The translations under genes and the position numbers were made by a program. A stretch of 64,000 nucleotides of DNA from Rhipidocladum racemiflorum (lineage: Eukaryota; Streptophyta; Magnoliopsida; Poales; Poaceae): NCBI GenBank assembly GCA_036346355.1, contig CM070581.1:47015849-47079848 (forward strand). Reading direction: 5' to 3'. Of this stretch, positions 47,931 through 59,400 are shown piece after piece. Numbering within the stretch: the stretch's first letter is position 1; each line of letters begins with the position of its first letter. The notes below the pieces were generated by a model. The model worked only from the letters and a program-made list of their open reading frames with translations, ran no database searches and had not been told where the DNA came from.

Positions 47931-48728
47931 TTAGCTTAAGGTACTAGTCATTGAACAAGTTCATTTACTTATATTATGGACTCTTAGGGTTCATAACTTA
48001 TGTTTTTGATAGGATTCAGATGCAAAGTATGATATAATAGAATTTTTTCTATATAATGAAACAGTTTAGTCTTAGGTAGTATTCTTAAGCTGATCCTAAA
48101 GGTATTGGTGTCTATTGGTGACGTTCTAGTCATTTCCTAATATTATGTATGTCTAAATTTATATTATAAACGGTGACATTTTGTTTTAGATTTACGACTG
48201 CAGTTTACATGGTAATGCGACCATTATTGTAACATTATTAGGTAGTAATTCTAGAAGTGTTCTAGAACTGTTTGATATTTTAATTTCTACATACATTATG
48301 GATATCAAGTGGTTTTGCTCTATGGGACATTTAAGAACTATCTATATGTACTTTGTACAAGAAAAGCAAAGTTATTTAGGAACTTGGTTTAAACTAAGTT
48401 AAACATTGTGTTTTTTGTAGGACAAAATGATCTGGACCCAATGCATGTGTAAACAGGATCCTTCTGGTTCAAAGGTATACTTGAGATAAGAATTCTCTAC
48501 GACATACATTCTTAAGGACATAATAAAGTTAAAGATTGATCTAATTAGGGTTTAATTAATTTAAAGTCTTGACATTCTAAATTTATTGATTAATTATAAC
48601 AATTGATTATCTTCTGATTTCAAATTCTAATAGGTTACGAATTTATACCGTGATCTTTGGGTTGAAGGCTCGCACTCAACCTCAATGGAAGACACTCACG
48701 TGAGCACGGAGATGAAACACACGAGAAT
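47931..48728 (+). other. Unassigned sequence with two possible exons
   Basis: Mostly AT-rich. Two short pieces have good splice borders and join in phase: 48421-48474 (after TTTTTTGTAG, before GTATAC) and a piece from 48634 (after AATAG) running into the CACTA end. Together they read DKMIWTQCMCKQDPSGSK and VTNLYRDLWVEGSHSTSMED. I do not recognise the product. It may be the tail of a host gene or captured fragment. Confidence 0.25.
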
Positions 48729-49400
48729 CACTACAGGAATCGACACTATTTTCGTCGGCCAAAAACTGACGAAAATACGGAAAAAACCAACGAAAATAGG
48801 CCGACGAAATTATGTTGACGAAAATACAAGTATTTTCGTCGGCAACCGACAAAAATATAATTATTTTCGTCGGTCAGAGCAGCCGACGAAAATAGTGGCT
48901 GTCCCCGCACCAGCTGACGTGGCAGTTCTATTTTCGTCGGCCTTGGCCACCAAAAATATCTGGGCCACGTCAGTAGCTATTTTCGTCGGCATTTTTCTAT
49001 TTTCGTAGGCCTAGACCGGTGAAAATACTATTTTAAATTGAAAAAAAATATAAAAAATCCCTAAAGTGTGCAACAAGGAAAGGAATATTACTAGCCAGAG
49101 CAAACAGGTCATAAAGTGTGCAACAGGTCATGAGATGAAGCCCAAGACTTTACAAATGTAATGGTTGAAACCTCTCAGATGACTAATAAAATGCTAAGTA
49201 GACAGAGAAAATTTTCTTCAGAACTAAATCAAAAACGAAACTGATTCTATTAGACCGAAGACATTTCAGCCCATCATACTAGTGGTCTGACCTGTTCCAG
49301 CACAACCAACATGAGAATACCTTTCGCTAGAACATAGCATGTTTAGCAATGACAGAACACTTATCAGACAACAGTACAACAGAAAGCCAGTAACTGTTAC

Positions 49401-49803
49401 CTTCCAACGGTTTCTATGAGCTAGTTCATTTTGGATAGCAGACAACCAATCAATGACTACTATAAAAATCAGGCATGTCAGCAGGATTTTCACTCCAGCA
49501 TTGCTCAATCAACCTACAATAATGTCAAGTGGGCAAACAATCAAGTCAAGATGATTCACATATCCAAATAGTCAAATGAAAGTTTGTAAGCATTTGGCCA
49601 TGCAAACAAGCTAACCTAATGCTACAAAGAAATTGGTAATTGCCAGTCGCCACAACACAGAAAAAAGAGAGAATGCTTACTCTCTTAACCCGTGAGCATA
49701 ATGCTTTTGGAGGAGCTCTGAAAGGTGGCCTTTCTTTAGAATTGTATGCCTTCTCAATTTCATCAATCTTCTTATTATAAAAAGGGGGACATCCTTCAAT
49801 CAT
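49401..49803 (-). pseudogene. Captured fragment of a Raf/ILK-like protein kinase gene, two exons
   Basis: Exon a (49681-49803) follows a TTTCAG acceptor and codes 41 residues beginning MIEGCPPFYNKK and containing ERPPFRAP. This matches kinase subdomain X of plant integrin-linked/Raf-like kinases. It ends before GTAAGC. Exon b (49401-49513), after TTGTAG, codes LIEQCWSENPADMPDF (subdomain XI; the usual Arg is Met). After a frame slip it reads LSAIQNELAHRNRWKV, the family's C-terminus. The join has one base too many, and exon b has a stop and a frameshift, so no kinase can be made. The catalytic lobe is absent from this stretch. Confidence 0.6.
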
Positions 49804-50224
49804 CTGAAAGAGTTGAAACTTCAGTTAGTAAAAATGGTTTTTGGTGGGTTCTAGGAGTAGTTGGAGCAGAGTTAAGTAGTATTTTTACATTTAAAGTGAA
49901 ATTACAACAACAATCTCAATTAAGGTATCAAATAGAGATTCCATGTTTTAACTAGCAGTATACAAAATATGTGGAATTGTCGATAACAATATGATGAATC
50001 GATAATAATCTGCTGAGAGATACGTAGAATGCTATACAATACTTTTACCTCCTGAAGTATTCAACATCCTGCAATAATCTAAGAGGTGAAAGCAAGTGTA
50101 GCGCATACAGAAATCCAGAGGAAAAACCTTTTTGTGGAAGGCACTTTTGGTTTTGGAGGCACTTTGGCGTATGCATTCAGCATCCTGCAAGAAATTGATT
50201 GATTGAAACAAATTTTAGAAAAAG
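49804..50224 (-). other. Intron-like rest of the captured fragment
   Basis: No clear coding sequence. Two pieces bounded by splice-like signals on the minus strand begin GATGTTGAATACTTCAGGAG (near 50070) and GATGCTGAATGCATACG (near 50185). They may be further decayed exons, but I cannot place them in a kinase. Confidence 0.25.
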
Positions 50225-53200
50225 TGTAACACCCAATTTTTTCTTTCCACGAATTTAAATGTTATTTCGCACTTTGGTGAATTTTTGGAATTTTCTGGAA
50301 TTTATTTAGATTTAATTTGAATTTATTCCCTTTTGAAATAATTAAAGAATTAAAAGTTTTGAATAAAATTTTGTTGGAAATATTTTATTTGAGTCCCAAA
50401 TGCCCTAAAATATTTTCTAGAATTATTCTGGAAATTTTCTGAGTATTTTGCTATTTTTCTAGAATTAAATGAATTTCTGGAAATTATTTCGAATATTTAA
50501 TCGCTGGAAAATCGAACCGGGTTTCACTGTTCATGCGACCGAGCCGGACTCGAGTCCGATTCGAGCCCGACCCGGACCACGTTCGCGCCCAACCGCGTCG
50601 TGCCCGAGCCTAGCCGCGTGACCGTTGGATCTTGATCCAACGGCCACCGTTGCGCCACGTCAACCAATCCGAATCCAATTCGGATTCCGCCGCCGCCGAG
50701 TGGGCCTCGGTTTCCGTGGTTTTCACGGACGCCGAGGGCCCTATTTAATGCGCCGCCACCCCTGTCGTGTAGCCCTCTTCCGTGCGCACCCGTAGCCCTA
50801 ACTCTTTGTGCTCAAGCCGCTGTGGTCGCGCCGCAATCGCTCGCCGTAGTTGTATTAGGTTTTCGCTGCGGTTTTCCGCTGTTTTCGCCGCCGTCCGCCG
50901 TCCTCCACTGTCACCGAGCCCAGATCCGGAACCGCAAGGACAAGACGCGTCGGAGGCTATCATCCACTCCGCCGTTCCCCGTGTCATCGTCTCCGCCGTT
51001 CCCCGTGTCATCGTCTCCGCCCCTGGCAACCCAGCTCTACCGCGCGCCATCGCCAGACCGCGAGCTCTATCCATCGTCGGATCTTCATCGCACGGTCACG
51101 GTGGGTCCACATCATCCCTTTGACTGTGGAAACCAGATTAGATCTAGACCATTAGATCTAGATCCAACGACCCACGTTCGTCCACGTCACCGTAACGGAA
51201 TCCACATTACGGTGCTTAGATCCAATCTCAATCGTTGGATTTGGATCCAACGCACGAGATTGAGCCACGTAGCCATAAACCGCACCGTGCTTGGATATAT
51301 CTCAGCCATAGATCTAGATCGTACGGTTAGGGTTAGCCGTGTTGTAGCATTAGATCTGATCTGGACCGTTGATTTTCAAACCAATGGCCCAAATTGAGCC
51401 ACGTGTCCGGTAGATGGACCGACGCGGTCAGCGCAGCGTCGCCAGGTCGCCGCTGACGTCACGTGTGATGTCAGCGTGGGGCCCGCGTGTCAGCGAGATA
51501 GCCAACCGCACCATGACGTCACCGCTTATGTCACGGTGGTGCCTGCGTGTTAGTACCGTGTGGCCGAGGCGCGGTGACATCATGTTGACGTCACCCGAGG
51601 GGTCCACATGTCAGTGAGACATGTCCCCGTGGGCCGGGTCCACGGTAGAGCCGAGCCGTGCCGTGCGCTGGGTCCATGGACCCGAGGAAACGTGGCGGCT
51701 TCTGATTTGTCCACGTGTCCTGCTGACGCAATAAATTGATTTTCCAATAGAAAAATAAATGAATTAATTCGGTTTATTGATTTATTCAAATTTTCAAAAT
51801 TCAAACGCTTATAACTTTTGCATTTTAACTCCGATTTGAACGATTCCAGTTTCTAAATTTTTATAAAATTGAGATCTACTCAAATATGAATTTTAATTAA
51901 TTTTTGGACATGAATTTTTCTCTATTTATATTTATATAATATATTCTTTAAACTTTAAACAATTATAACTTTTGCATTTCAACTCCGATTTGGGCGATTC
52001 AATTTTCTAAAAATTCATAAAATTATGCCCTTTCTGTTTATGGATTTTATTTGAAGTTTTGAGCACTTTTGTGTACTGTTTTATTTATTTATTGCTATTT
52101 GCACGCGTTACGAGTAGACGTTGAAGTGCCCGAAGGCTTCGAAGGAGAAGTGTTGACCCAGGAGCCAGCTCAAGACCAAGATCAAGTACTCTTTGAAGGC
52201 AAGTTGTGCTTTGACCATATTGAGCCCATTCATTTGAAATTATGTTGTTTCAAAGTATTGCATGCTAATTTAATTAGAATTTAAGTTGATTAATTCTTGG
52301 ATTAGTTAAATACCTAATTGCTGTATGACACCTTGATGTATATAATTGTATGCCATGAGTTCCTTGTCACCCTAGTTGTGGATTATTTAGTTGGACATTA
52401 TTAAATTGCCAACATGGGTAATTAGACCGTTGTAGTATATTGCTTAGACCTGCCATATATTCACAACATGATTTTGGATAATTACGTGTTAACATTGACT
52501 TAATGACATATGGAACATGTTTTTGAGAAGTGTCATGTGTTATTGATGTTGTTATCGACGGCACGTGGAGCATGGTAATCAACTGGGGTTCTATAAATAG
52601 ATTTAGACCAGGGAAGTTGATTTGGTTTTTCGGGTAGTCTTGCCCTGGTCAACCTAAGGACTTAACCTTGCAAGCCTTTGAACTGAGTCAAACGTGCAAC
52701 CACATGTCAGTAATGGGACGGACCTAGTTGATTAAGTTGCTAATAACGTACCTGTGGGACCTCGGGGTGTCAACTATACCTTTTGTGTAGTTGTATGGGG
52801 GAGCGTACCGGGGCTGCGGCCAGGTACCAATCTAACAGTTGCTTGGCCTAGACTTCGCCTTCGCTAAGGGAAGGGTTAGTGCGCAACAACCGAAGAGGTC
52901 CACTTGTGCTGTTAGAAGTTTCTGAAAGACTTTGTTACGGACACTCGCCTTTGTGGTGTTTGGCTGTATCTTGTGGGTAAAGTGCATAACCTCTGCAGAC
53001 TGTGAAATCTATTCGAATAGCCGTGTCCGTGGCATTGGACATTGCTCGGGAATTACAGTGAAGGGTTAGACTTTCATGAAAACAACTTGGACATGAAAAG
53101 TTTGGTTGGGTTTAATGATGACGTTGATGGAAATGTGAATTAGGAAAAGGGGAGAGTGTTACTTAACTCCTGGAAAAGTTATTGATACTACATTGCTTCT

Positions 53201-53337
53201 ACTGCTTTCGAATCTACTTTATTACTCGTTGAGTATGATTGTGATATGTATCGATGTTGAGACTGTGTGCACTAGCGTGATCCTGGACTAGTGCTGAATA
53301 CACAAAGGGTCCGGATTTGCAAATTCGGGTCCCGACA
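50225..53337 (+). mobile_element. LTR-C, 5' LTR of an element running off the right edge
   Basis: It begins TGTAACACCC and ends GGGTCCCGACA, followed by a primer site. A TATA-like TATTTAA is at 50742-50748. The leader (50800-51720) is GC-rich with repeated GATCTAGATC pieces and several ACGT-core motifs. The left flank is AAAAG, the expected target duplication; its partner is outside the window. It is about 770 bp shorter than the solo LTR-C at 36517-40400 and the GC-rich cores differ. Confidence 0.85.
51454..51593. promoter_or_regulatory. Three palindromic TGACGTCA sites
   Basis: Perfect TGACGTCA octamers lie at 51454-51461, 51514-51521 and 51586-51593, 60 and 72 bp apart. The first overlaps a CACGTG. 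bZIP factors of the TGA and related groups bind such sites. They lie about 700 bp downstream of the TATA-like box, so they would be in the transcribed leader. Confidence 0.75.
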
Positions 53338-53341
53338 GAGG

Positions 53342-53359
53342 TGGTATCAGAGCCAGGTT
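53342..53359 (+). other. Primer-binding site of the LTR-C element
   Basis: TGGTATCAGAGCCAGGTT starts four bases after the LTR end. It matches the plant initiator tRNA-Met site over all 18 bases. Confidence 0.92.
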
Positions 53360-53552
53360 GACTGTAGGCTCACCCGTAGTTAGAATGGTCGTAGTGAGGA
53401 TATAACTTATTTTCTAAAGTTAAAAGTTGTCAAGATAATGAATGAATTCTCGACTTACCCCCTTTCTTTCTTTATCATACCCCTTGCTGAGTTCTTTTGT
53501 CTTCCACTTTGATTTTAAAATGTCACGTCCTTACGTGAGCGTCTTTTGGTAG

Positions 53553-54263
53553 ATGTTGATAAAGAACAACTACGCCGAGCGTGCAGGAGGCTATGCCGCT
53601 GAGTTGTGGCATATGCTGCAGATACTTGGAGGTTTCGAGATGCCACTTTACCAGGGGACCACCATAGTGCAGGCTGGATTGGTCACGGCATGGGACGTCA
53701 AGATCATAGTGTATGCTAGAGATAAGACGAAGTTTAGTCGGCCATACTACTTCATGGCCAGGAGGTCTATGTTTGAGTTGGGAATCCAGGAGGTGTCACG
53801 CTGGGCTATGAGGCACATTGCTTGCACCTATTCTCGAGAGCTGGAAGGCACAGTATTTCGTCACCACCCACGCCGAGACAACAGAATCGAGCGGGAGCCG
53901 ATTGAAGATGAAGATGTCACTATCACACACTTGGCGAGGTTCCTCGTCGCGCAGGAGGATGCACTTGATGATACGGTGCAGGAGCTGCAGAAGGCCCATG
54001 AGGAGGTCCAGAAAGAGAAGAAGAGTTTGCAGGAAGTTCGAGAGTATATGTCTCATCTTCTGCGAAGGATCGACGAGCTAGAAATGGCGTTGTATGGATA
54101 GGAGCCAGAGCCAGTACTGGAGCTGCACGAGCCAGATCCCGAGGAGCCGCAACCTGAGCCACAGCCAGAACCTGAGCCTGAGGATGATGCCGTTTCTTTG
54201 ACAACTGCCGCTGTGGGGCATGGTGATTGCTTTGCACCTATGCCTCCACATCCACCAAAATGA
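53553..54263 (+). pseudogene. Accessory ORF between primer site and gag in the LTR-C element
   Basis: The frame starts at ATG 53553 after GGTAG and runs 182 codons to TAG at 54099-54101. It continues in the same frame, with a Glu/Pro-rich tail (EPEPVLELHEPDPEEPQ), to TGA at 54263. Residues 130-175 are strongly charged (QKAHEEVQKEKKSLQEV) and likely form a coiled coil. No enzymatic motif is visible and I do not know its role. It has the same place and layout as the ORF at 33365-34036. The whole frame beyond the TAG still looks coding, so the stop is probably a recent C-to-T change in a CAG codon. Confidence 0.65.
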
Positions 54264-54331
54264 GGCAGTGGAGGTTTTTTCGATGAGTGAGCGTAGGTTT
54301 TGTAGTTGAGACTCCTTCGCCGAGTAGCGTA

Positions 54332-56466
54332 TGTGACACTATGGAATGTCAAAACTTTATAAATTGTGAAATTTGAGAATAAAACTTTACAGTATGGTGT
54401 TTTATTGTGTTTTGGGCCGTTTCCGAGTGTTTGGGCTTTTCCGGGGGAGTTTGGGCCTTGGGGGAACTAATTTGGGCTTTGGGGGGATGATTTGGGCCAT
54501 TGGTGGAGGGGTTTTTGGCCCATTTGGGGGAGCAACCAGCCAGCCCTAACCCTAGGACGCCCAACCACCTCCTCCTCCTCCCACTTCTAGCCGCCACCAC
54601 TCCATGGCCTTGCGCCCCTCCTCCCTCCTCCCCATTGCACCACCACCCCTCCCCTCCCCTCTCCTCTCCACCACCCTTGCTGCCCTAGGGAAGCCTCTCC
54701 ACCTCACCACCCCGCAAATCCGTCCATTGGAGCGAGGAAGGAGATCGCGCGAACCGGAAGGAGATCCGTTGGTTCTTCGTTCGTCGGGCGAAGGTATGGC
54801 CACGGGAATCCTTGGGATTAGTCTAGGTACTGTTCTAGGGGTTGATATCATGTTTTTAGATAAATTAGTGGTGCTGTAATTGGGTAGATTAGATGGAATC
54901 TAGAGTTTACCACGTTCTCTGTTTCGGGCAGCATGAGCAATCGACCTAGGGTTTGGGTTTTCGCCAATTTAGATTCGGAATTTGGTCTTCTGCCTGTTGA
55001 AGAAGTTGTAGGCAATTGAAATACCTTTAATTGGACATAAAGTATGCTTAATTCCGATCAGCTGTTTGAAAGTTATGCTTGTTTTACCGAGCGTGTCCAA
55101 AACTGTGATGAGATTGGAACAGATCATGGTATTCTGTAGATTAAACCACTTTAGAGTTCGAATCAGTATTTCCATATACTTAGAAAAAGTTAGGAAATTT
55201 CCTAAGCTGCGCGAGGATGTACTCGTTTAATCGATTCGGAGTCTTAGAACCCGAGTTATGCTCGTTGCAAGTCTGCTATCCCGACGGGACAGAACCTCTG
55301 TTTTTGGGTTGTGCAAGTAGTTTGCGAAGTCGGGGTAGAAGAGTGTTGCGTATTGTTTTGTGGGCATGATTTTGAGTGTGTGGTGCCTATGTGCAGGTGG
55401 TGTGACCCCGGGGGTGCCCTCTACTTCTCGCCAATCCGTCGCCCGTGGTTGAGGCAAGTGTATTGGAATGGGGAGCGGGTTGTAGTTTGCTAGATTGGTT
55501 GGGATTGAAATTGAATATATGATATGTTCACATGCCATGCTTTAAGGTTTGCCATTGATATGATGAATATGTTTATTATGTTATGATGTCATGTGTTAAT
55601 GTACAAGTTATCTATGATGTTGGCATGTTTGCATACATGGCATGATGCATGGCCGGGTCGGTTAGAAAGTCATAACTAGTCTGGGAAGGTCGGTGAGAAA
55701 GTTATGACTAGTCCGGGGTGCCATTGAGTAAGTCCTACATCATGATTCCATCCACCGCGGTGAATGGAAGCGAGGAGTAGGCATCCTCCATCTTCTGGAT
55801 GGAAGGGGGGAGAGGGTGCACACCGACGGGTGTGTACTCAACCATACCGGTATGAATTTCCAGGAGACATGTGCATCGCATCGCATTGCATACATAATGA
55901 TGATGATAATGATATGTGATCATAAATAAGATGATAGACATGATGTGAGTTGTTGTAGCCATGTAATTGTTCTTTTGTACCATTGCAATATACTTGCTGA
56001 GTGTTGAACTCACGCTTGTGCTTTCTTGTTGTTTTAGGTACCATGAAATCGGCTTACGGGGAAGGGCATTAGCTACACATCTACACGTAGCTCCACACTT
56101 ATAGACAATTTATTCATCTTGGTCATGATTATAAGAGTAGTGCCATGCAACTTGGTGCAATGGTTAATTTGTGTGCTTGGTTTCCTCATTTACTTCGTTT
56201 GGCTTATGAGATGGTCGGAATCTTTATTCTAGGCTTATATTGCTGCTAGAACCCTTGTTATTGATGATTTAGATGTCATTCTTTATGCTATATCCTGTGA
56301 TCATATTGTTGTTGCTTCAATTCATGGAAAAACAAAGGAGATGCTGCCGAAATTTTCGGTTTTAGCATTTACTCCTTTGCTGTAATTTATCTTAATTTAT
56401 GGTATTTAGATGTTGTTTAGCCTATGTTTGGTAGCATTCAGGCATGCTAGATGCCGGGTTGTTACA
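54332..56466 (+). repeat. LTR-A, 5' LTR
   Basis: 2135 bp, TG...CA ends. The C-rich stretch 54540-54720 and the frames around it are leader sequence. It carries two copies of a block like GGTCGGTGAGAAAGTTATGA near 55660-55710. Confidence 0.93.
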
Positions 56467-59400
56467 GTTGGCATCAGAGCGGGCTGTAGGTCCTTGGAAT
56501 GTGTATTTATAGTGTCATACCTTAGATTACAACTAAAATGTGATGTGAAATAACTTAGAAACATGGCTTAGGTATTAAATAAAATTTTGTTATAGGATAG
56601 CAACATTAAAACTTGCAAAAGTGGTATAACACTAATCTAAAATTTGACACACATGGCTGCACAGTAGGAAAGGGTATGGGTATCGTTTCTTTACGCTTAA
56701 ATGTTGTATTTAAGCTTTGATATTGAATGGTTCATTTGATAATACATGTTGCTATGTCTATGAGATAAATGATTGAATTGTTCTTGTTATTTGTGATATA
56801 GTGGGGTTGTGATGCCGAAGGGTTTCGGTCATCATAGTAAGGGTGTGGTTTGACGGTGTGGCCTGTTAACGCCATCACCGAAGAATTATTAACCCCTGTA
56901 GGGGAAGAGTGCTCACCTTTTCTATCGTAGGTCGGGTAGTTGACTGGAGTCAAATAGAAGAGATTAGGGGTGGATTCCTATGGATGTTCTTTACCGTTCT
57001 GACGATCAGTTTTGGTTGGTTTTCTTTGTTTTAGTCGATCGAAATCAAAAGAAAAGTGTTTGGTATATGATTTATCGCGGATTGTTCCGTAGGCGATTTG
57101 TGGTTTTGTCTTCCTTCGTTGAAGACGTAGAAGAAAGCTTTTGTGTTGCGCATCTGTTGGTCGCTATTTTTGCTTTGACACCAGTTTTATTGGTCATTGC
57201 AGACTATCTTGAGGAGGAAACTTTTGTGGTTGTTGTTCTCCCTATCTAAGAAAAAAAAGTGTTGGAGTTTCCCCTTGTGTAGGCCTTGAGTTGGTGGAGC
57301 TAAGTTTGAATCTTTTATCGGAAAAGATTTAATGAACATTTGATTTTTCCTTGGTGCATCCTTCTTCCTTTTTGGAAGTATAGATCTTGAGATTTCTTGA
57401 AGAGTTTTGTGGGCAAATTTGGGAATTTGAGAGTTGAGCTCTCCTGCAGTTCTGTTGAAGTTTTGTTTTTCTTCCTTGCCTGGAAAGGAGAAATTTTCTA
57501 TCGGTGTTCGTTCTGGTTCTTGAGTTGTGGTTATCTTTAAAAGTTGAGTTGCATCCTATTTGTCAAGAGTTCGTGCCCCATGAAGGTGTTTAGAAAAGTT
57601 TATGTCCGTGCTATGTAGTTGGTAACAATGTGGTTTATGGAATGATGTGTTGCTAAGTTAAATTTTGAGTTGAATCAATTCAATGTGATTATCATCTCTA
57701 GCTAGAGAATAAATAGACTACTAGTGTTGTAGTTTACTCTGTAGCGAGAATGATTAAATGGGTTAATGTACATGCTTAGAATCTGTTGCCTTGCTTTAAA
57801 AGTGCTTATGATCCTCGTTAATGTTAAAAGTTTAAACCTTGATGCATAGTTAGAACATTAAGATGATGTAAATTAATGATACTGTTAAAGAAACCTTGCC
57901 GGTTGTTTAAAGATGTTCTAATCTAACAGGTTAATAGAGAAATTTAATCATGTTGACTAGTGGCTTTAATTTGGAAGTTGATTAGAGTTGCTATTTATGT
58001 TGTTGCAAACTACTAGTATATTTGGAAGTATGCAGTTGTGTCTCTACAATGCTAGTATTGATATCAATTGAGAAGACATAAGACTTATTGTTAATGATGT
58101 TGTTAAGGGCAGCGTTAATGCTAGTACCGATGTCAATTGGGAAAAAAACATAAGTCTGGTTGTTGTTCTAAGAACATTGTGCTGATCTAATTTATTAAAT
58201 CTAATTTAATAGTTGGAGTATGTTGTGTAGTGACAATTTTGTTGCAACCTATGTGTAAGGTAGCTAAAAGCAATGTTTTTGATTGATGATTATGCAAAGA
58301 ATTGATATTGATGCCTTGGTAGTGTTGTTAATTGTTGGAAACCATTGATCCAATAGAAAAAAAGTGTAAAACTGTGGTATTATGTCGAGTACATGTTGTG
58401 ATGGGATGAACAATGGATAATAATCATGATGCAAGATTTTAACCTTAATGAATGCATATCTTAGAATCCTATTTACGAATTTTATCTTGTAGAGATATTA
58501 CTTATTTGTTGAAGTCATTTTATTGATTGAACAAGTTTCAATTGTCAAGATTTTGACGTATGGATAGTATAAAATTGATAGGTTGACCATTCTCAAGTAG
58601 CTATTGAAGTACTATGTTTGAAATATAGAATACGTTGTTATAAGATTTGGTGATCCGTGGGGATCTTGTCAATATAGTTTTGGTTGGGTGCCTTTGTGAT
58701 AAGCATCTTAAACCTTAATTAAAAGTGTTGGGAATGGTAACTAGAGAAAGAAATTGTTATGTAAATTTTGTTAAATCCGGTTGGACTCTCTTGATGAGTA
58801 AATAGTGATTATTGAATGCTTAAATGGTAAGTGTAGTGGAATACAAGTTATGGTGGGATTCATGCTGAGCTGGTGTTTAAAACCTTTTGAACTGGTTTGG
58901 TTGTTTGCTATCTTGGTCAAATGCTTTCGGTCAAGGCGTTTTTTTTATGTTGTGTGTCAGAGTTTCCCTAAACTCGTAGGGATTGGTGTTGATCTTTGGG
59001 TTTGGCCCATTTGTTTAGTTGTGCTATGAGTATGGATTTACACCCAAAAGTTATTGAGTGGATCGCGCTCCTTCACGTTCGCCCTGAATTTTCTTTGGAA
59101 TAAATTTTAAAGGAAGCAGTTGGACATAGTGGGTTGTGTTGGAGTTTCTTGAGATTTAATTTGTGACTCTTTTTGGCTAGAATTGGAGTTATTTCGAAAA
59201 TGTGTGTGGTGTTTGCAAGTGCTTAAAAAGGGTGGATTTTATGAATGTTTCATCAGTGATTTTGTTAGTGAAGTGTTCCCTTCTTGGAAATGAGTTTCCA
59301 TTTCTCGTTGAGAAAATTTGTGGCGGTTGTGTGTGCTGATGTTTGACTTTGGAGTCGATGTTCTTTTCCAAAATGCTGATTTTGGTTAAAATGTGAGGTT

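Larger units (their letters stand above)
48729..50224. mobile_element. CACTA transposon, left end with TTTTCGTCGG array; cut by LTR-C
   Basis: The left end is CACTACAGGAATCG at 48729 (preceded by AAT). The next 300 bp hold about ten direct and inverted copies of TATTTTCGTCGG, a CACTA subterminal array. The right end is missing because the LTR-C element begins at 50225 and runs past the window. The interior contains a fragment of a protein kinase gene. Confidence 0.75.

Noticed and set aside
56980..57249. An 89-codon Val/Phe-rich open frame in the LTR-A interior
   Set aside because: It has no gag or pol motif, and the surrounding 4 kb has the same G/T-rich composition without frames; most likely chance.
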